Assembly: GCF_963677155.1 (NCBI RefSeq)
Contig: NZ_OY781884.1
Location: 2,903,501-2,967,500, forward strand
From: an uncultured Draconibacterium sp.
GTDB taxonomy: Bacteria > Bacteroidota > Bacteroidia > Bacteroidales > Prolixibacteraceae
DNA length: 64,000 nt
Direction: 5' to 3'
This document shows positions 1 to 8,668 of this stretch, piece after piece (the first letter of the stretch is position 1; each line of letters begins with the position of its first letter). The notes under the pieces were generated by a model. The model was not told the origin of the DNA and did no database searches. It worked only from the letters and a program-made list of their open reading frames with translations. The translations under genes and the position numbers were made by a program.

Positions 1-62
1 ATCCGATGTATACCTTCAAGAATTGCTTTTATTAAAGCCTTTGATCCTTCTGCTTTATTCAT
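1..62 (-). CDS. rsfS: Ribosome silencing factor RsfS, N-terminal fragment (cut by window edge)
   Basis: Only the first 20 codons are inside the window; the ATG is at 62-60 on the minus strand and the frame runs off the left edge. The visible peptide begins MNKAEGSKALIKAILEGI, which resembles the N-terminal helix of the RsfS/DUF143 family (a lysine-rich start followed by an I-x-EGI segment). RsfS binds ribosomal protein L14 and blocks subunit joining in starvation. In Bacteroidetes, rsfS commonly sits divergently next to birA, as here, and this context carries much of the call. The fragment is too short to be decisive. Confidence 0.5.
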   Translation of the reverse strand, partial: MNKAEGSKALIKAILEGIHR

Positions 63-127
63 AAAAATTTATTGTACCCTACAAAGATAATCTTTTTGTT
101 CATTAACCATTTTTTACGAGAATGGTT

Positions 128-135
128 TACTTTTG
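128..135 (+). promoter_or_regulatory. Putative -7 promoter box of birA
   Basis: TACTTTTG matches the Bacteroidetes -7 consensus TAnnTTTG and ends 8 bases before the birA ATG, so the message would have almost no leader. No clear TTTG lies 19 bases upstream, so the assignment rests on the -7 box alone. Confidence 0.3.
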
Positions 136-142
136 AATTTAT

Positions 143-883
143 ATGTTTTTAACTGACAAAAATATCATTGTATTTAATGAGCTCGATAGTACCAACAACT
201 ATGCCAACCAACTGGTAAAAGAAAAGGCGGCTCAGGGTACTGTCGTTTTGGCACATTATCAGGAAAGTGGACGTGGACAGGTTGGTAACTTTTGGGAAAG
301 CGAACGCGACAAGAATTTGCTTTTTAGTGTGATTTTGTACCCCGGTTTTTTGGAAGCTGGGAAGCAGTTTTACATCTCGAAAGCTGTTAGTCTGGCTTTG
401 GCCGAACTACTAAAAGAACAATTAAATGATGTAAAAATTAAGTGGCCCAACGATATTTATGTGGGCGAAAAGAAGATTGCCGGTATTTTAATTGAAAACA
501 CAGTGAAGGGGATTACGCTTGATTCATCGATAGTTGGCGTGGGGTTGAATGTAAATCAGGAGCGATTTTTTTCGGATGCACCCAATCCTGTGTCGATGAA
601 ACAACTCTTGAAAAAGGATTTTGATATTCAGGATATTTTAAAAGCTTTTTTGCAGAAGCTGGAGTATTATATTGAGGTTTTACGAGAGGGGAGACTCGAA
701 AAAGTTGATGCGGAATATTTTCGATCTTTGTTCAGAAATGAGGGTTTTCACACCTATCGAAAGGACGGCAAAGAGTTTAGCGCCAGAATTGCAGGTATTG
801 GCAGTTTTGGCCAGCTTCAGTTGGAAGAACCTGACGGAAATGTAACCGAATATATGTTTAAAGAGGTGGAGTTTGTTGTTTGA
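143..883 (+). CDS. birA: Biotin--[acetyl-CoA-carboxylase] ligase
   Basis: Biotin protein ligase: it activates biotin as biotinyl-5'-AMP and transfers it to the biotin carboxyl carrier domain of carboxylases, in the cytoplasm. At 246 aa it is the short, catalytic-only form, with no N-terminal DNA-binding domain and therefore presumably no repressor role. Visible signatures are the biotinyl-AMP loop GRGQ (residues 43-46) followed by N49 and W51, the KWPND motif (100-104) and KKIAG (110-114), then the C-terminal beta-barrel region. The ATG at 143 gives a family-standard N-terminus (FNELDSTN). It is divergent from the rsfS fragment and convergent with the SRPBCC gene. Confidence 0.93.
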   Translation: MFLTDKNIIVFNELDSTNNYANQLVKEKAAQGTVVLAHYQESGRGQVGNFWESERDKNLLFSVILYPGFLEAGKQFYISKAVSLALAELLKEQLNDVKIKWPNDIYVGEKKIAGILIENTVKGITLDSSIVGVGLNVNQERFFSDAPNPVSMKQLLKKDFDIQDILKAFLQKLEYYIEVLREGRLEKVDAEYFRSLFRNEGFHTYRKDGKEFSARIAGIGSFGQLQLEEPDGNVTEYMFKEVEFVV

Positions 884-1085
884 TAAAATCGTTAGAGATT
901 GAAAAATAGATTGAAGGAAGATTGTCATCTTTCAATTTTGCCTCTTTTCTGAACCCCTATAGATACTATGAACACATTCGGTTTTGCCGATTGCCTACTT
1001 CTTCCAAAATCAGCAATCGTTAATCATTTCCAATGCTCGGATTGGGACTAGTTCCACTCACCATTCTAACTGCAACTGCAAACGA

Positions 1086-1481
1086 CTACTTATAAGGCAG
1101 CTTCGATAGTGTGTCGGCCAGTTGATTAATTCCTTCTTCCAGTTTACTTCCTGCCATCATTTTAATCATCATGCTCATTTCGGCATGCAGTGTTAAGCGT
1201 AGTTTTGTTTTGTATTCGCTGACCGGCATTAACTGAATCCAGAAAGTAAAACTCAGCGGCAAACCACCCGAACTTTCAATTTTTATCGTTTTAAATGGCT
1301 CGCGGTTAACAATCTTAATTTCGGCAAGTCCTAGTCCGGTAATGTTGAATTTACAAGAATCCTGATCCGACTCAAAATCAGTAATTTTAATTTGAGGAAC
1401 CTTTTCAGTTATCTTCTCTATCAACCCTGAATTAAGGTAAGTAGACAGGTTTTCGAAATTCGACAGGTAATTAAAAACCAC
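1086..1481 (-). CDS. SRPBCC-family protein with an uncertain start
   Basis: Small START/polyketide-cyclase-like (SRPBCC) protein of a type often found near pyrE in Bacteroidetes; no biochemical role can be assigned. From the GTG at 1481 the protein is 131 aa, with a beta-rich middle and a C-terminal helix rich in M and K. That start looks too late. The same frame continues upstream as NKYVSEVKVIEHNQQV, which fits the family's first strand, yet no ATG, GTG or TTG is found there. At the position where family members have Met, this sequence has CTC (1529-1527). An ATG at 1534-1532 is out of frame. Either an unusual start or a small indel is present. The pyrE terminator lies immediately upstream. 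Confidence 0.7.
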   Translation of the reverse strand: MVFNYLSNFENLSTYLNSGLIEKITEKVPQIKITDFESDQDSCKFNITGLGLAEIKIVNREPFKTIKIESSGGLPLSFTFWIQLMPVSEYKTKLRLTLHAEMSMMIKMMAGSKLEEGINQLADTLSKLPYK

Positions 1482-1542
1482 CTGTTGGTTGTGCTCGATA
1501 ACTTTTACTTCGCTAACGTATTTGTTGAGTGCATAGTAGTTA

Positions 1543-1578
1543 TAAAAAATCCCGCCCCAATAGCTATCAGGAGCGGGA
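1543..1578 (-). terminator. Rho-independent terminator of pyrE
   Basis: On the minus strand, a 9-bp stem TCCCGCTCC / GGGGCGGGA (one G-T pair) with a 10-nt loop is followed after one base by six T. It lies 29 bases past the pyrE stop codon and separates pyrE from the SRPBCC gene. Confidence 0.85.
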
Positions 1579-1606
1579 AATATGTATTGTCTTTTTACTT
1601 TTTAGA

Positions 1607-2239
1607 TTATTTTCCCCAGTTTGCAGGGTCTTCGCGCCATTCCATCAACGACTCTACCTGATCTTTTGTAATATCGCCTCTTTCCAGCGAAAAGTCGATC
1701 AGAATCTGGTAACGACTCAACGAAGTAAGCTCGATACCTGCTTTCTCGAAGTTTTCTTTTGCAAGCGGGAAATTGTAGGTGAAAATTGATACCATTCCTA
1801 CAACATCGCCACCAAAGTTGTTAACGGCTTCGGCTGCTTTCAAACTACTGATTCCTGTTGAAACCAGGTCTTCAACAACAACAACCTTTTTGAATGGTTT
1901 CAGGTCGCCTTCAATCAGGTTTTCCAGTCCGTGACCTTTTGGTTTCGAACGAACATAAATAAACGGAAGTCCCAATTTATCGGCTACCAGTGCGCCAATT
2001 GCAATGGCTCCGGTAGCTACCCCGGCAATTACTTCTGCTTCCGGGTACTTTTCCTGAATCAGCTGTACAAATGCATCGCGAATGAACGCGCGGGTATCAG
2101 GATAAGAAAGCGTTTTTCTGTTGTCGCAATAAATTGGAGATTTCCAACCCGATGCCCATGTAAATGGATTATCTGGTTGTATCTTTATAGTGTTAATTTC
2201 AAGTAATCGTTTGGTTACTTCAGTTTGTATATTTTCCAT
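1607..2239 (-). CDS. pyrE: Orotate phosphoribosyltransferase
   Basis: Converts orotate and PRPP to orotidine 5'-phosphate in de novo pyrimidine synthesis. The PRPP-binding motif VVVVEDLVSTGISS spans residues 119-132, and the substrate loop RSKPKGHG (97-104) is intact. The frame stays open to 2368, but I chose the ATG at 2239 because MENIQTEVTK matches the usual N-terminus and gives 210 aa, the normal length. The upstream extension overlaps the divergent NUDIX gene. A strong terminator follows. Confidence 0.95.
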   Translation of the reverse strand: MENIQTEVTKRLLEINTIKIQPDNPFTWASGWKSPIYCDNRKTLSYPDTRAFIRDAFVQLIQEKYPEAEVIAGVATGAIAIGALVADKLGLPFIYVRSKPKGHGLENLIEGDLKPFKKVVVVEDLVSTGISSLKAAEAVNNFGGDVVGMVSIFTYNFPLAKENFEKAGIELTSLSRYQILIDFSLERGDITKDQVESLMEWREDPANWGK

Positions 2240-2261
2240 AATTATGTGCAATTTTAATTCA

Positions 2262-2888
2262 ATGCAAAAGTATAAAGTTTTTTTGAATGAAAAGAGGATC
2301 GGTTTTGTGCCGGGCGCGAATATAACATTGAGTAAACTATGCCGGATTTTGACCGAAAACAGCGGCATTGAAGCGATAATGGACTGGTTGCCGGATTTTG
2401 AAAACAGCGATATACGGGAATCTGTTGTAGAACATCCCGAAGTTGAGAAATTGTTTCAGAATTTCAGATCGGCATTTTTGCAGATTGATGCTGCCGGCGG
2501 AGTTGTTAAACGCGACGGAAAATTACTGTTTATTTTCAGAAATGGGAAATGGGATTTGCCGAAAGGAAAAATCGATGAAGGTGAGAGTATCGAAACAGCA
2601 GCTTTGCGCGAAGTGGAAGAAGAATGTGGCATTACAAATCATTCCATAGTAAAAGCGCTGCCATCAACCTATCATATTTACAAGTCGCCGTACAAAAAAA
2701 CACTGGGGCAGTGGGTTTTTAAAGAAACTTATTGGTTTGAAATGGAATACAATGGTTCGGAAACGCCGGTTCCTCAACAGGAAGAGGGAATTACCGAAGT
2801 TCGCTGGGTTCATCCAAACGAATTGGGCGAGGTGTTCGGAAATACCTATGAAAATCTAAAAGCACTGATTGAACTTTACCGGCTCTGA
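2262..2888 (+). CDS. NUDIX hydrolase
   Basis: NUDIX-fold phosphohydrolase that cleaves a nucleoside diphosphate linked to some other group; the substrate cannot be read from the sequence. The NUDIX box G-x5-E-x7-REVEEECGI is complete at residues 102-124. About 75 residues precede the catalytic domain, an extension seen in Bacteroidetes homologues. The frame is open from 2190, but the ATG at 2262 (MQKYKVFLNE) avoids overlap with pyrE and begins the conserved sequence. It is divergent from pyrE with 22 bases between start codons. Its last 13 bases overlap the convergent TlpA-like gene. Confidence 0.88.
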   Translation: MQKYKVFLNEKRIGFVPGANITLSKLCRILTENSGIEAIMDWLPDFENSDIRESVVEHPEVEKLFQNFRSAFLQIDAAGGVVKRDGKLLFIFRNGKWDLPKGKIDEGESIETAALREVEEECGITNHSIVKALPSTYHIYKSPYKKTLGQWVFKETYWFEMEYNGSETPVPQQEEGITEVRWVHPNELGEVFGNTYENLKALIELYRL

Positions 2889-4297
2889 TTACGCTGACGC
2901 ATAAAGAGTTCGTTGCGCAGCCATGTGCCAAATTGTTGCTCGAAACCGTTTAGCGGTGCTTTGGCATCGTCAAAAACTACCCGGTGTTTTTCGTTTAGCA
3001 AAAAACATTGAGGGAACGACCGGACTTTATATTCCGCAATAGCTTTATTTTCACTGTCGATTAACACGGTTGCCGGCACCTTATTTTCGCTAAAAAAACT
3101 CTCGATTCCTGCTCTGTCGGTGTTTCGTAACACCACAAAAATATCAAGGTTTTTATTAAACAGTTGGTTCAGGCGGCTCAGGTATTTTAAGTGTTCCTGG
3201 CAAACAACAGTTTCAACATCAGCAAAAACAATGTATTTAAATTTTTCCTGGCTGTCGTTCGTACAAATCTTTTTGCCGTTAAGGTCGCTTAAACAAATGG
3301 CCGGTGCTTCGCTTCCTTTTTCCATAAAAGAGATTTTGGTAGCGATATTATTTGCTGCCTCACGTATTTTTCTTTCCGGATTGCTTGTGAAATGTTTGCT
3401 GGCAATCATGTTTTTAATGGCTTTCACCGGAAATTCTTTGGAATAAAAACCATCGTGCAGCATTTTTAATAACACCAAATCGGCCATGGTTCCCGAAAGC
3501 TTATATTTCTTCGCAATAAAATCAAGCAAAGCGTTTATGTTTTCGCTGGCAACTGCAGCCGATACTTTTGCTCCGCCAATGGCTTTTGCCGAAAAGCTCA
3601 GTTGTTTGTCGAAGGTTTTATCGAATAAGGTTTTAAACGATTGATGTTCCCAGAATTCAGGCGAAATTGACTGGAAAACAGCGGAATAATCTTCAGGGCT
3701 CATTCTAAAAATATCAGCTTCCATGAGCTGTAAACGTAATTTTTTGTGCAACTCGAAACTCTCCGAGCCTTTTTCAGGAAAAGCCTTGTCGATACCGCTT
3801 TTTAGTCGGTTAAATGCAGCTTCGGATTGTTGAAAATATAAGGCATTAAAATCTTTATCGGTCAATTCGTTTAGTTTCTGCTCAAAGCGGCTGATCTTGT
3901 CGTTAAGCATTTCGCCGTTGTTGGTATAAATCCAAAACGCAATTGGCTGAAAGTAGGGGTTTTTTTGGTCGGCAAACGATTTCCTTTTTAGGGGAGGAAG
4001 TTTTAAATCGATATTCTTTCCCGGCTCCAGCAACAGCAATCCGCGGTAAATGCCAAATTCGGAAAAGGTAAAAAGCGGCTCACTAATTTGTATGGAAGTC
4101 TCGCCAGTTCCTTCGCTGTTAAAATCTATAGTGAAAGCTACTTTGTTGTTGTTCGAAATAGGGTCGGCATAGGTATAAAAAGTAAGCTGTTCGTTGGCAT
4201 ACTCAGGATTAGTACAACGAATACTGGTTGCCCTTCCATTTAACGAAAAGCTCAATGCAGTGATGAGGATTATTAAGAAACGTATGCTATTGTTCAT
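2876..4297 (-). CDS. Exported TlpA-like thioredoxin-fold protein with a degenerate active site
   Basis: A 473-aa protein with an N-terminal signal peptide (hydrophobic residues about 5-23), a long helical middle region, and a C-terminal thioredoxin-like domain from about residue 330. This is the layout of Bacteroidetes TlpA/ResA-like periplasmic proteins. The CxxC site is not intact: aligning ...VVCQEHLKYL with the usual CxxC-x7 helix leaves only the second Cys, with Thr in place of the first. Thiol-disulfide exchange is therefore doubtful, and a binding or chaperone role is possible. It lies 5 bases downstream of coaD, probably co-transcribed. Confidence 0.75.
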   Translation of the reverse strand: MNNSIRFLIILITALSFSLNGRATSIRCTNPEYANEQLTFYTYADPISNNNKVAFTIDFNSEGTGETSIQISEPLFTFSEFGIYRGLLLLEPGKNIDLKLPPLKRKSFADQKNPYFQPIAFWIYTNNGEMLNDKISRFEQKLNELTDKDFNALYFQQSEAAFNRLKSGIDKAFPEKGSESFELHKKLRLQLMEADIFRMSPEDYSAVFQSISPEFWEHQSFKTLFDKTFDKQLSFSAKAIGGAKVSAAVASENINALLDFIAKKYKLSGTMADLVLLKMLHDGFYSKEFPVKAIKNMIASKHFTSNPERKIREAANNIATKISFMEKGSEAPAICLSDLNGKKICTNDSQEKFKYIVFADVETVVCQEHLKYLSRLNQLFNKNLDIFVVLRNTDRAGIESFFSENKVPATVLIDSENKAIAEYKVRSFPQCFLLNEKHRVVFDDAKAPLNGFEQQFGTWLRNELFMRQRNQSR

Positions 4298-4302
4298 AGG
4301 TG

Positions 4303-4779
4303 TTATTCAACTTTGAATTCGCTCATATCCAATCCCTGTGGCAGGAACATGCTTGCATCGCCACCATGCGAAACAATATCGCGAATTATGCTTGCATTAA
4401 CCGGTGTATGTTCCGGCAATGTGAGCAGGAATACTGATTCAATCTCGGGGTGCATCTTTTTATTTATCTGGGCAATGGCGCGTTCGTATTCAAAATCGGA
4501 GGAGGTACGTATACCTCGTAGAATGTATTTTGCATCCACTTCTTTACAGAAATCTACAGTTAATCCTTCGTGTAAACAAACCTCAACAGTTGGTTCGTCT
4601 TTAAAAACCTGATTGATCCATTTCATTCTTTTTTCAATGGGAAAGAACGATTTCTTATTGGCATTGAAACCGATCATGACATAAATTTTGTCGAACATTG
4701 AAATGGCACGTCGAACAATCGACTCGTGTCCTACTGTAAATGGATCAAAAGATCCGGGGAATATGGCTATTCTTTCCAT
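4303..4779 (-). CDS. coaD: Phosphopantetheine adenylyltransferase
   Basis: Fourth step of coenzyme A synthesis: 4'-phosphopantetheine + ATP to dephospho-CoA. The nucleotidyltransferase signature GSFDPFTVGH (residues 9-18) and the C-terminal NASIIRD segment, equivalent to the ISSTxxR motif, are present. The ATG at 4779 (MERIAIFPGS) gives 158 aa, the usual size. The frame extends eight codons upstream, but these show no family similarity. Followed closely by the TlpA-like gene. Confidence 0.95.
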   Translation of the reverse strand: MERIAIFPGSFDPFTVGHESIVRRAISMFDKIYVMIGFNANKKSFFPIEKRMKWINQVFKDEPTVEVCLHEGLTVDFCKEVDAKYILRGIRTSSDFEYERAIAQINKKMHPEIESVFLLTLPEHTPVNASIIRDIVSHGGDASMFLPQGLDMSEFKVE

Positions 4780-4843
4780 TTTGAATCGTTTAAAGTGCTT
4801 CAAAACTAGCTAAAAAAGCTAATTGTAAAAACGAAAGCGGTGG

Positions 4844-7060
4844 CTAGTTTATTGCTTTTGCCCGGTTTGAGCTTACAAACAGGATGTTGCCCAGATCGTT
4901 ATAGCCTTCGCTGAATTCTTCAATATTTTTCAATGCATCGGTGGTAAAACCAATGATGGTAAGGTCGGCGTCGGCTGAGTATTTCATTATTTTACTTTTG
5001 CGGTCGCCCGATTCGTAGGGCACCATTGAGATATTCGACGGACTGATTGGCAACCGGCCAGCTTTTATTAACTCCATCAATTGTTTGCGTTTTTCTTCCA
5101 TGTTTTGTTCGGGGTAAAGCGCAAATATTTTAATCTTGCCCTTTTTCCATTCCGGGTGCCCTAAAATGATGTACCCTAGTAATATCATTAGATTCGCGTT
5201 CACATAATCTTCGGGGCGAATCCAAATATGGATCTCTTTTTTATACCCAAAACTTTTGTACGAGGTATTCAAGATACAAATGTCGAAACCGGCCGATTCT
5301 ACAATTTGATAGTTACCGGTAATTTCTTTCAGATTGCCTGGATCGGTGCGCGAGAACTCAAACAGAATAAGGTTATTTCCCTTGCCCGATATTCCTGAAA
5401 GTTGTACTACCTGTGCAATAGCAGAGGTGTACGACGGCGAGATTATAGTATCCAGATAAACACGGTTGTTGCTTCCTGCTGAAAGCTGTATCAAACGGTC
5501 GAGCACTTGTTTCGATTCATTCGTATTTTTCTCGTTTAATAGTCCTTTTATAAAGTGGATGTATGTTCCAAAGCCATATTTGTATGAAATCCAGCGCATG
5601 ATATCGAATGCCGAGCGGCGTTTAAAAGTATCGTGCGAAATACAAACACCAAATGGTCGCCATCCTTTATCTTTTTCGCTGTCGGCACGCTGCAGCATAA
5701 TTTGCAACTGTCGGCTAAGCTGGAAAATCACACCCCGGAAAAGTTTGTTCAACCCCTGGTTCTCTTCATTGTTTAGCATGATAACGTAATAGATCATGGC
5801 CATGATTACTACTGAAACAGCTGCATAAGTAGCGTTCATTTTAAACATTAACCACAACGATGAAAGTGTTCCGATAAGCGATAAATGCCAGCTTGAACGG
5901 AAGGTTGGGCGGTAGGCCGGGTCGGCTGCAAAGTGCTCCAGTAACGAAATGAGGCAGATGGCGCTGTAAGTTACCATAAAAAACATGGAGATGATTTGTG
6001 CCACAAAGTTAACATCGCCAATTATCACAAAAACAAATGCAATAATTATGGTTATCAGCGATCCGTTAATGGGCTCGTTATCGGTTTTTCTTCCTTTGGC
6101 AAACCAGCGGTTTATGTACCCCTGTGGAAAAATATCGTCGTAACCAATAGCTTGTAAGGTTCGTGGTGCAACCATTATCGATCCTAATGCTGAACTTAAT
6201 GATGCAGCTGCCAACCCAATTGGAATTATTGGCCCCCAAATGGCAATCTTGCTCATAATCAATTGGTCGGCTACCAAATCTTCGGGTGATGCTGAAACTG
6301 CAAATTTATAAGCAACGGCAACATACACCAACATGCCAACTACTGTAGCCCATAAGGTTCCCCGGGGAATTGATTTTTTAGGATCTTTTAAATCTCCAGA
6401 TAGTCCTAATCCCGCGGCAAGTCCTGTAAATGCCGGGAAAATAATAGTGAAAACAAAGAAGAAATTCAGGTTATTGGGAATTCTGCTGTGAAAATTAACC
6501 ACTTCTGGTTTTATGGAAGAATCGCCTAAAAAAAACATGGCGATAGAGGTTAATAATATGGCAACTACCACATACAACGCTTTCATGCCCACATTTGCTC
6601 CTTTTGTGAGGATTAGTGCCGACAGCAAAAACATTGTAGGAATGGAAATCCAACGTCGGTCGGGAATGAAAAAATTATAAGTTTCACCAATCCATTTTAT
6701 TACCGGCTCAAATGCTTCGCCAAAAGCAATTACATAAAAAGCTACACTAATAGCTTGCGAGAGGTATAATGCAATACCAATGGCTCCTCCAATATTTAAC
6801 CCGAATGAGCGGCTTATAATGTAGTAAGCACCACCCCCTTGCACACGCTGATTGGTGGCAATTTCGGCTACGGCAAAAGCTGTGGGAATTGTAACAATGT
6901 GCCCCAAAGCTACAATGCCAATTACACCAATAAACCCAACTTGCCCGACGGCCCAACCAAAACGCAGAAATAAAATTGCCCCAAGAATGGTAGAAAGTGC
7001 TGTTAGAAAAACCGGCAAGGTGCCAAATTTTGCATTAGTATTTACCAGCGATTTTGCCAT
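4844..7060 (-). CDS. SLC12-like APC-superfamily cation/amino-acid permease with C-terminal cytosolic domain
   Basis: A 738-aa inner-membrane transporter. The first ~440 residues carry about 12 hydrophobic segments, beginning with FGTLPVFLTALSTILGAILF and the GGGAYYIISRSFG motif, as in the Na-K-Cl cotransporter-like (SLC12) branch of the APC superfamily. The C-terminal ~290 residues are soluble, with Rossmann-like segments (for example ADLTIIGF near the end) resembling the SLC12 C-terminal or UspA-like domain. The substrate cannot be fixed from the sequence; chloride-coupled cation or amino-acid transport is plausible. It appears monocistronic. Confidence 0.82.
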   Translation of the reverse strand: MAKSLVNTNAKFGTLPVFLTALSTILGAILFLRFGWAVGQVGFIGVIGIVALGHIVTIPTAFAVAEIATNQRVQGGGAYYIISRSFGLNIGGAIGIALYLSQAISVAFYVIAFGEAFEPVIKWIGETYNFFIPDRRWISIPTMFLLSALILTKGANVGMKALYVVVAILLTSIAMFFLGDSSIKPEVVNFHSRIPNNLNFFFVFTIIFPAFTGLAAGLGLSGDLKDPKKSIPRGTLWATVVGMLVYVAVAYKFAVSASPEDLVADQLIMSKIAIWGPIIPIGLAAASLSSALGSIMVAPRTLQAIGYDDIFPQGYINRWFAKGRKTDNEPINGSLITIIIAFVFVIIGDVNFVAQIISMFFMVTYSAICLISLLEHFAADPAYRPTFRSSWHLSLIGTLSSLWLMFKMNATYAAVSVVIMAMIYYVIMLNNEENQGLNKLFRGVIFQLSRQLQIMLQRADSEKDKGWRPFGVCISHDTFKRRSAFDIMRWISYKYGFGTYIHFIKGLLNEKNTNESKQVLDRLIQLSAGSNNRVYLDTIISPSYTSAIAQVVQLSGISGKGNNLILFEFSRTDPGNLKEITGNYQIVESAGFDICILNTSYKSFGYKKEIHIWIRPEDYVNANLMILLGYIILGHPEWKKGKIKIFALYPEQNMEEKRKQLMELIKAGRLPISPSNISMVPYESGDRKSKIMKYSADADLTIIGFTTDALKNIEEFSEGYNDLGNILFVSSNRAKAIN

Positions 7061-7135
7061 AGTAACTCTGTTTGTGATTTTAAAGGTGAAATATAATTCG
7101 GAAAAATCAAATCTTTTTTCTCAAACTAAGAATAA

Positions 7136-8599
7136 TTATTTGTCAGCATCATTCTCAAGGTCGTCCATGCTGATTATCAGATATGGTTTGTTGGCGGGCA
7201 GATTAAAATATTTTGGATTAAGACTTTCTATGTTCCATTCCAACCAGAAATCGGCTCCCAGAAAAAACTGCATACCTGGTTGCTCGGTATATTTTTTATA
7301 CTTTCCGGTTTGATTTGCAAGAAAAATGGTTTGGGGTGGTACATTCACATCGATTGTGCTCAGAATCAGGGTTTCAAATGAGTTTGACCAAAATGCGAGG
7401 AAATGATTGTCCATCTCTGCCTTATTCATGATAAATTTTCGATTGGGGTACTGAGCCGTTTTCTTTAAAAGTTCTTGATTAAATGTTGTCCTTAATTTGA
7501 ATGACTTCCCTTGATTGTATATCCTGTTCAATCCAAAAAGGACAATTAGAATCAGAAAAACCGGTTTTAGAAATCTCAAACTTTCCTTTCTATGTTTTAT
7601 TTCGGCCATAAAAGGGATGGCGGCAAATAATGAAAGTGGCATAAAGGCGCGTTCCATCATTAATGTGGCATCTCCATTGTTGTAGGTAATTACAGTTATA
7701 AATAAGAAACCGATTTGTACTCCCAGTGTCCAAAACAGTTTTAAATATTTTTGCTTACGAACAAAATGAACTGCAACAATAACTTCCATAATAATTACTG
7801 CGAGGTAAAGAGTTGTGGTTCTGGAAACGAAAAACTTTAAGCTTTGAGTTTCGGAAAGACTAAAAATGGTTTCTGAAGACTGAAACAGTTCCGCGAAAAA
7901 CCTGCCTTCGTATGAATTGCCTGCGGTAAGCATTACTTTTGCAACCGCTAATATTACGGTTATTAGAAGTAAGAAGTAGGGGAAAACAGATTTAAGTTGT
8001 TTGTTAGTAATAGCAACATAGCCAATAACAAAAACATTTGTATACAACGCTACCGGATGTGCTAAAAAAGAAATGGTGATAAGAGAAACGGCCAGAACAG
8101 GCTGGATGAAAGCATAGCGAAAGTTTTTAAATTGTAAGACCGCGTAGAGAAGCGTAGTAAAAACTAGGCTTTGGTGTGTTTCGGTTACAGGATGGAAAAA
8201 AGACTGGCTTATACATGCTGTTAGCACCAGAAGTATGATAAACCCGGCTTCAGCATTTTTTAATAAGTGTACTGTTATAACATAAATAACATAATACAGA
8301 AGCACAAAAGAACAACTAAAAATAATTGTTAGAAGCTTAATATTTAAACCCAATTTACTAAACAGTATTGTTGGTAATTGCGGTAATATTGCACCATACC
8401 TTGAAGCTTCAATGTTTATCTTTTCAAAGTTTATTATTTTAAAATATTGAAATGCAGAATCAGTAAACAGGATTCTTTCTTTATAAAAATAGATGGAGAA
8501 AAGTAATAATACAAAGAAGAACAAGTGACCAGAATAAATTAATAAAGTATCAGTTTTTAAATTACGGAAGGAAATTTTTGTTGGCAGATGTTTTATCAT
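7136..8599 (-). CDS. Polytopic membrane protein of the envelope glycosylation cluster
   Basis: 487 aa with roughly 10-11 hydrophobic segments followed by a soluble C-terminal part of about 110 residues. No motif places it firmly in a named family. The overall plan (many membrane helices, then a small soluble tail) and the neighbours suggest a GT-C-type glycosyltransferase or related lipid-linked sugar protein. It is the last gene of a five-gene minus-strand run with two GT2 enzymes and two GT39-like proteins. Function is inferred from context only. Confidence 0.6.
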   Translation of the reverse strand: MIKHLPTKISFRNLKTDTLLIYSGHLFFFVLLLFSIYFYKERILFTDSAFQYFKIINFEKINIEASRYGAILPQLPTILFSKLGLNIKLLTIIFSCSFVLLYYVIYVITVHLLKNAEAGFIILLVLTACISQSFFHPVTETHQSLVFTTLLYAVLQFKNFRYAFIQPVLAVSLITISFLAHPVALYTNVFVIGYVAITNKQLKSVFPYFLLLITVILAVAKVMLTAGNSYEGRFFAELFQSSETIFSLSETQSLKFFVSRTTTLYLAVIIMEVIVAVHFVRKQKYLKLFWTLGVQIGFLFITVITYNNGDATLMMERAFMPLSLFAAIPFMAEIKHRKESLRFLKPVFLILIVLFGLNRIYNQGKSFKLRTTFNQELLKKTAQYPNRKFIMNKAEMDNHFLAFWSNSFETLILSTIDVNVPPQTIFLANQTGKYKKYTEQPGMQFFLGADFWLEWNIESLNPKYFNLPANKPYLIISMDDLENDADK

Positions 8600-8668
8600 T
8601 TCAGCAATTATTTGTCAGAAGAAGAATTAATCAAGACCAGCAAATTATTATTTATTTTTTGGGAGGAA

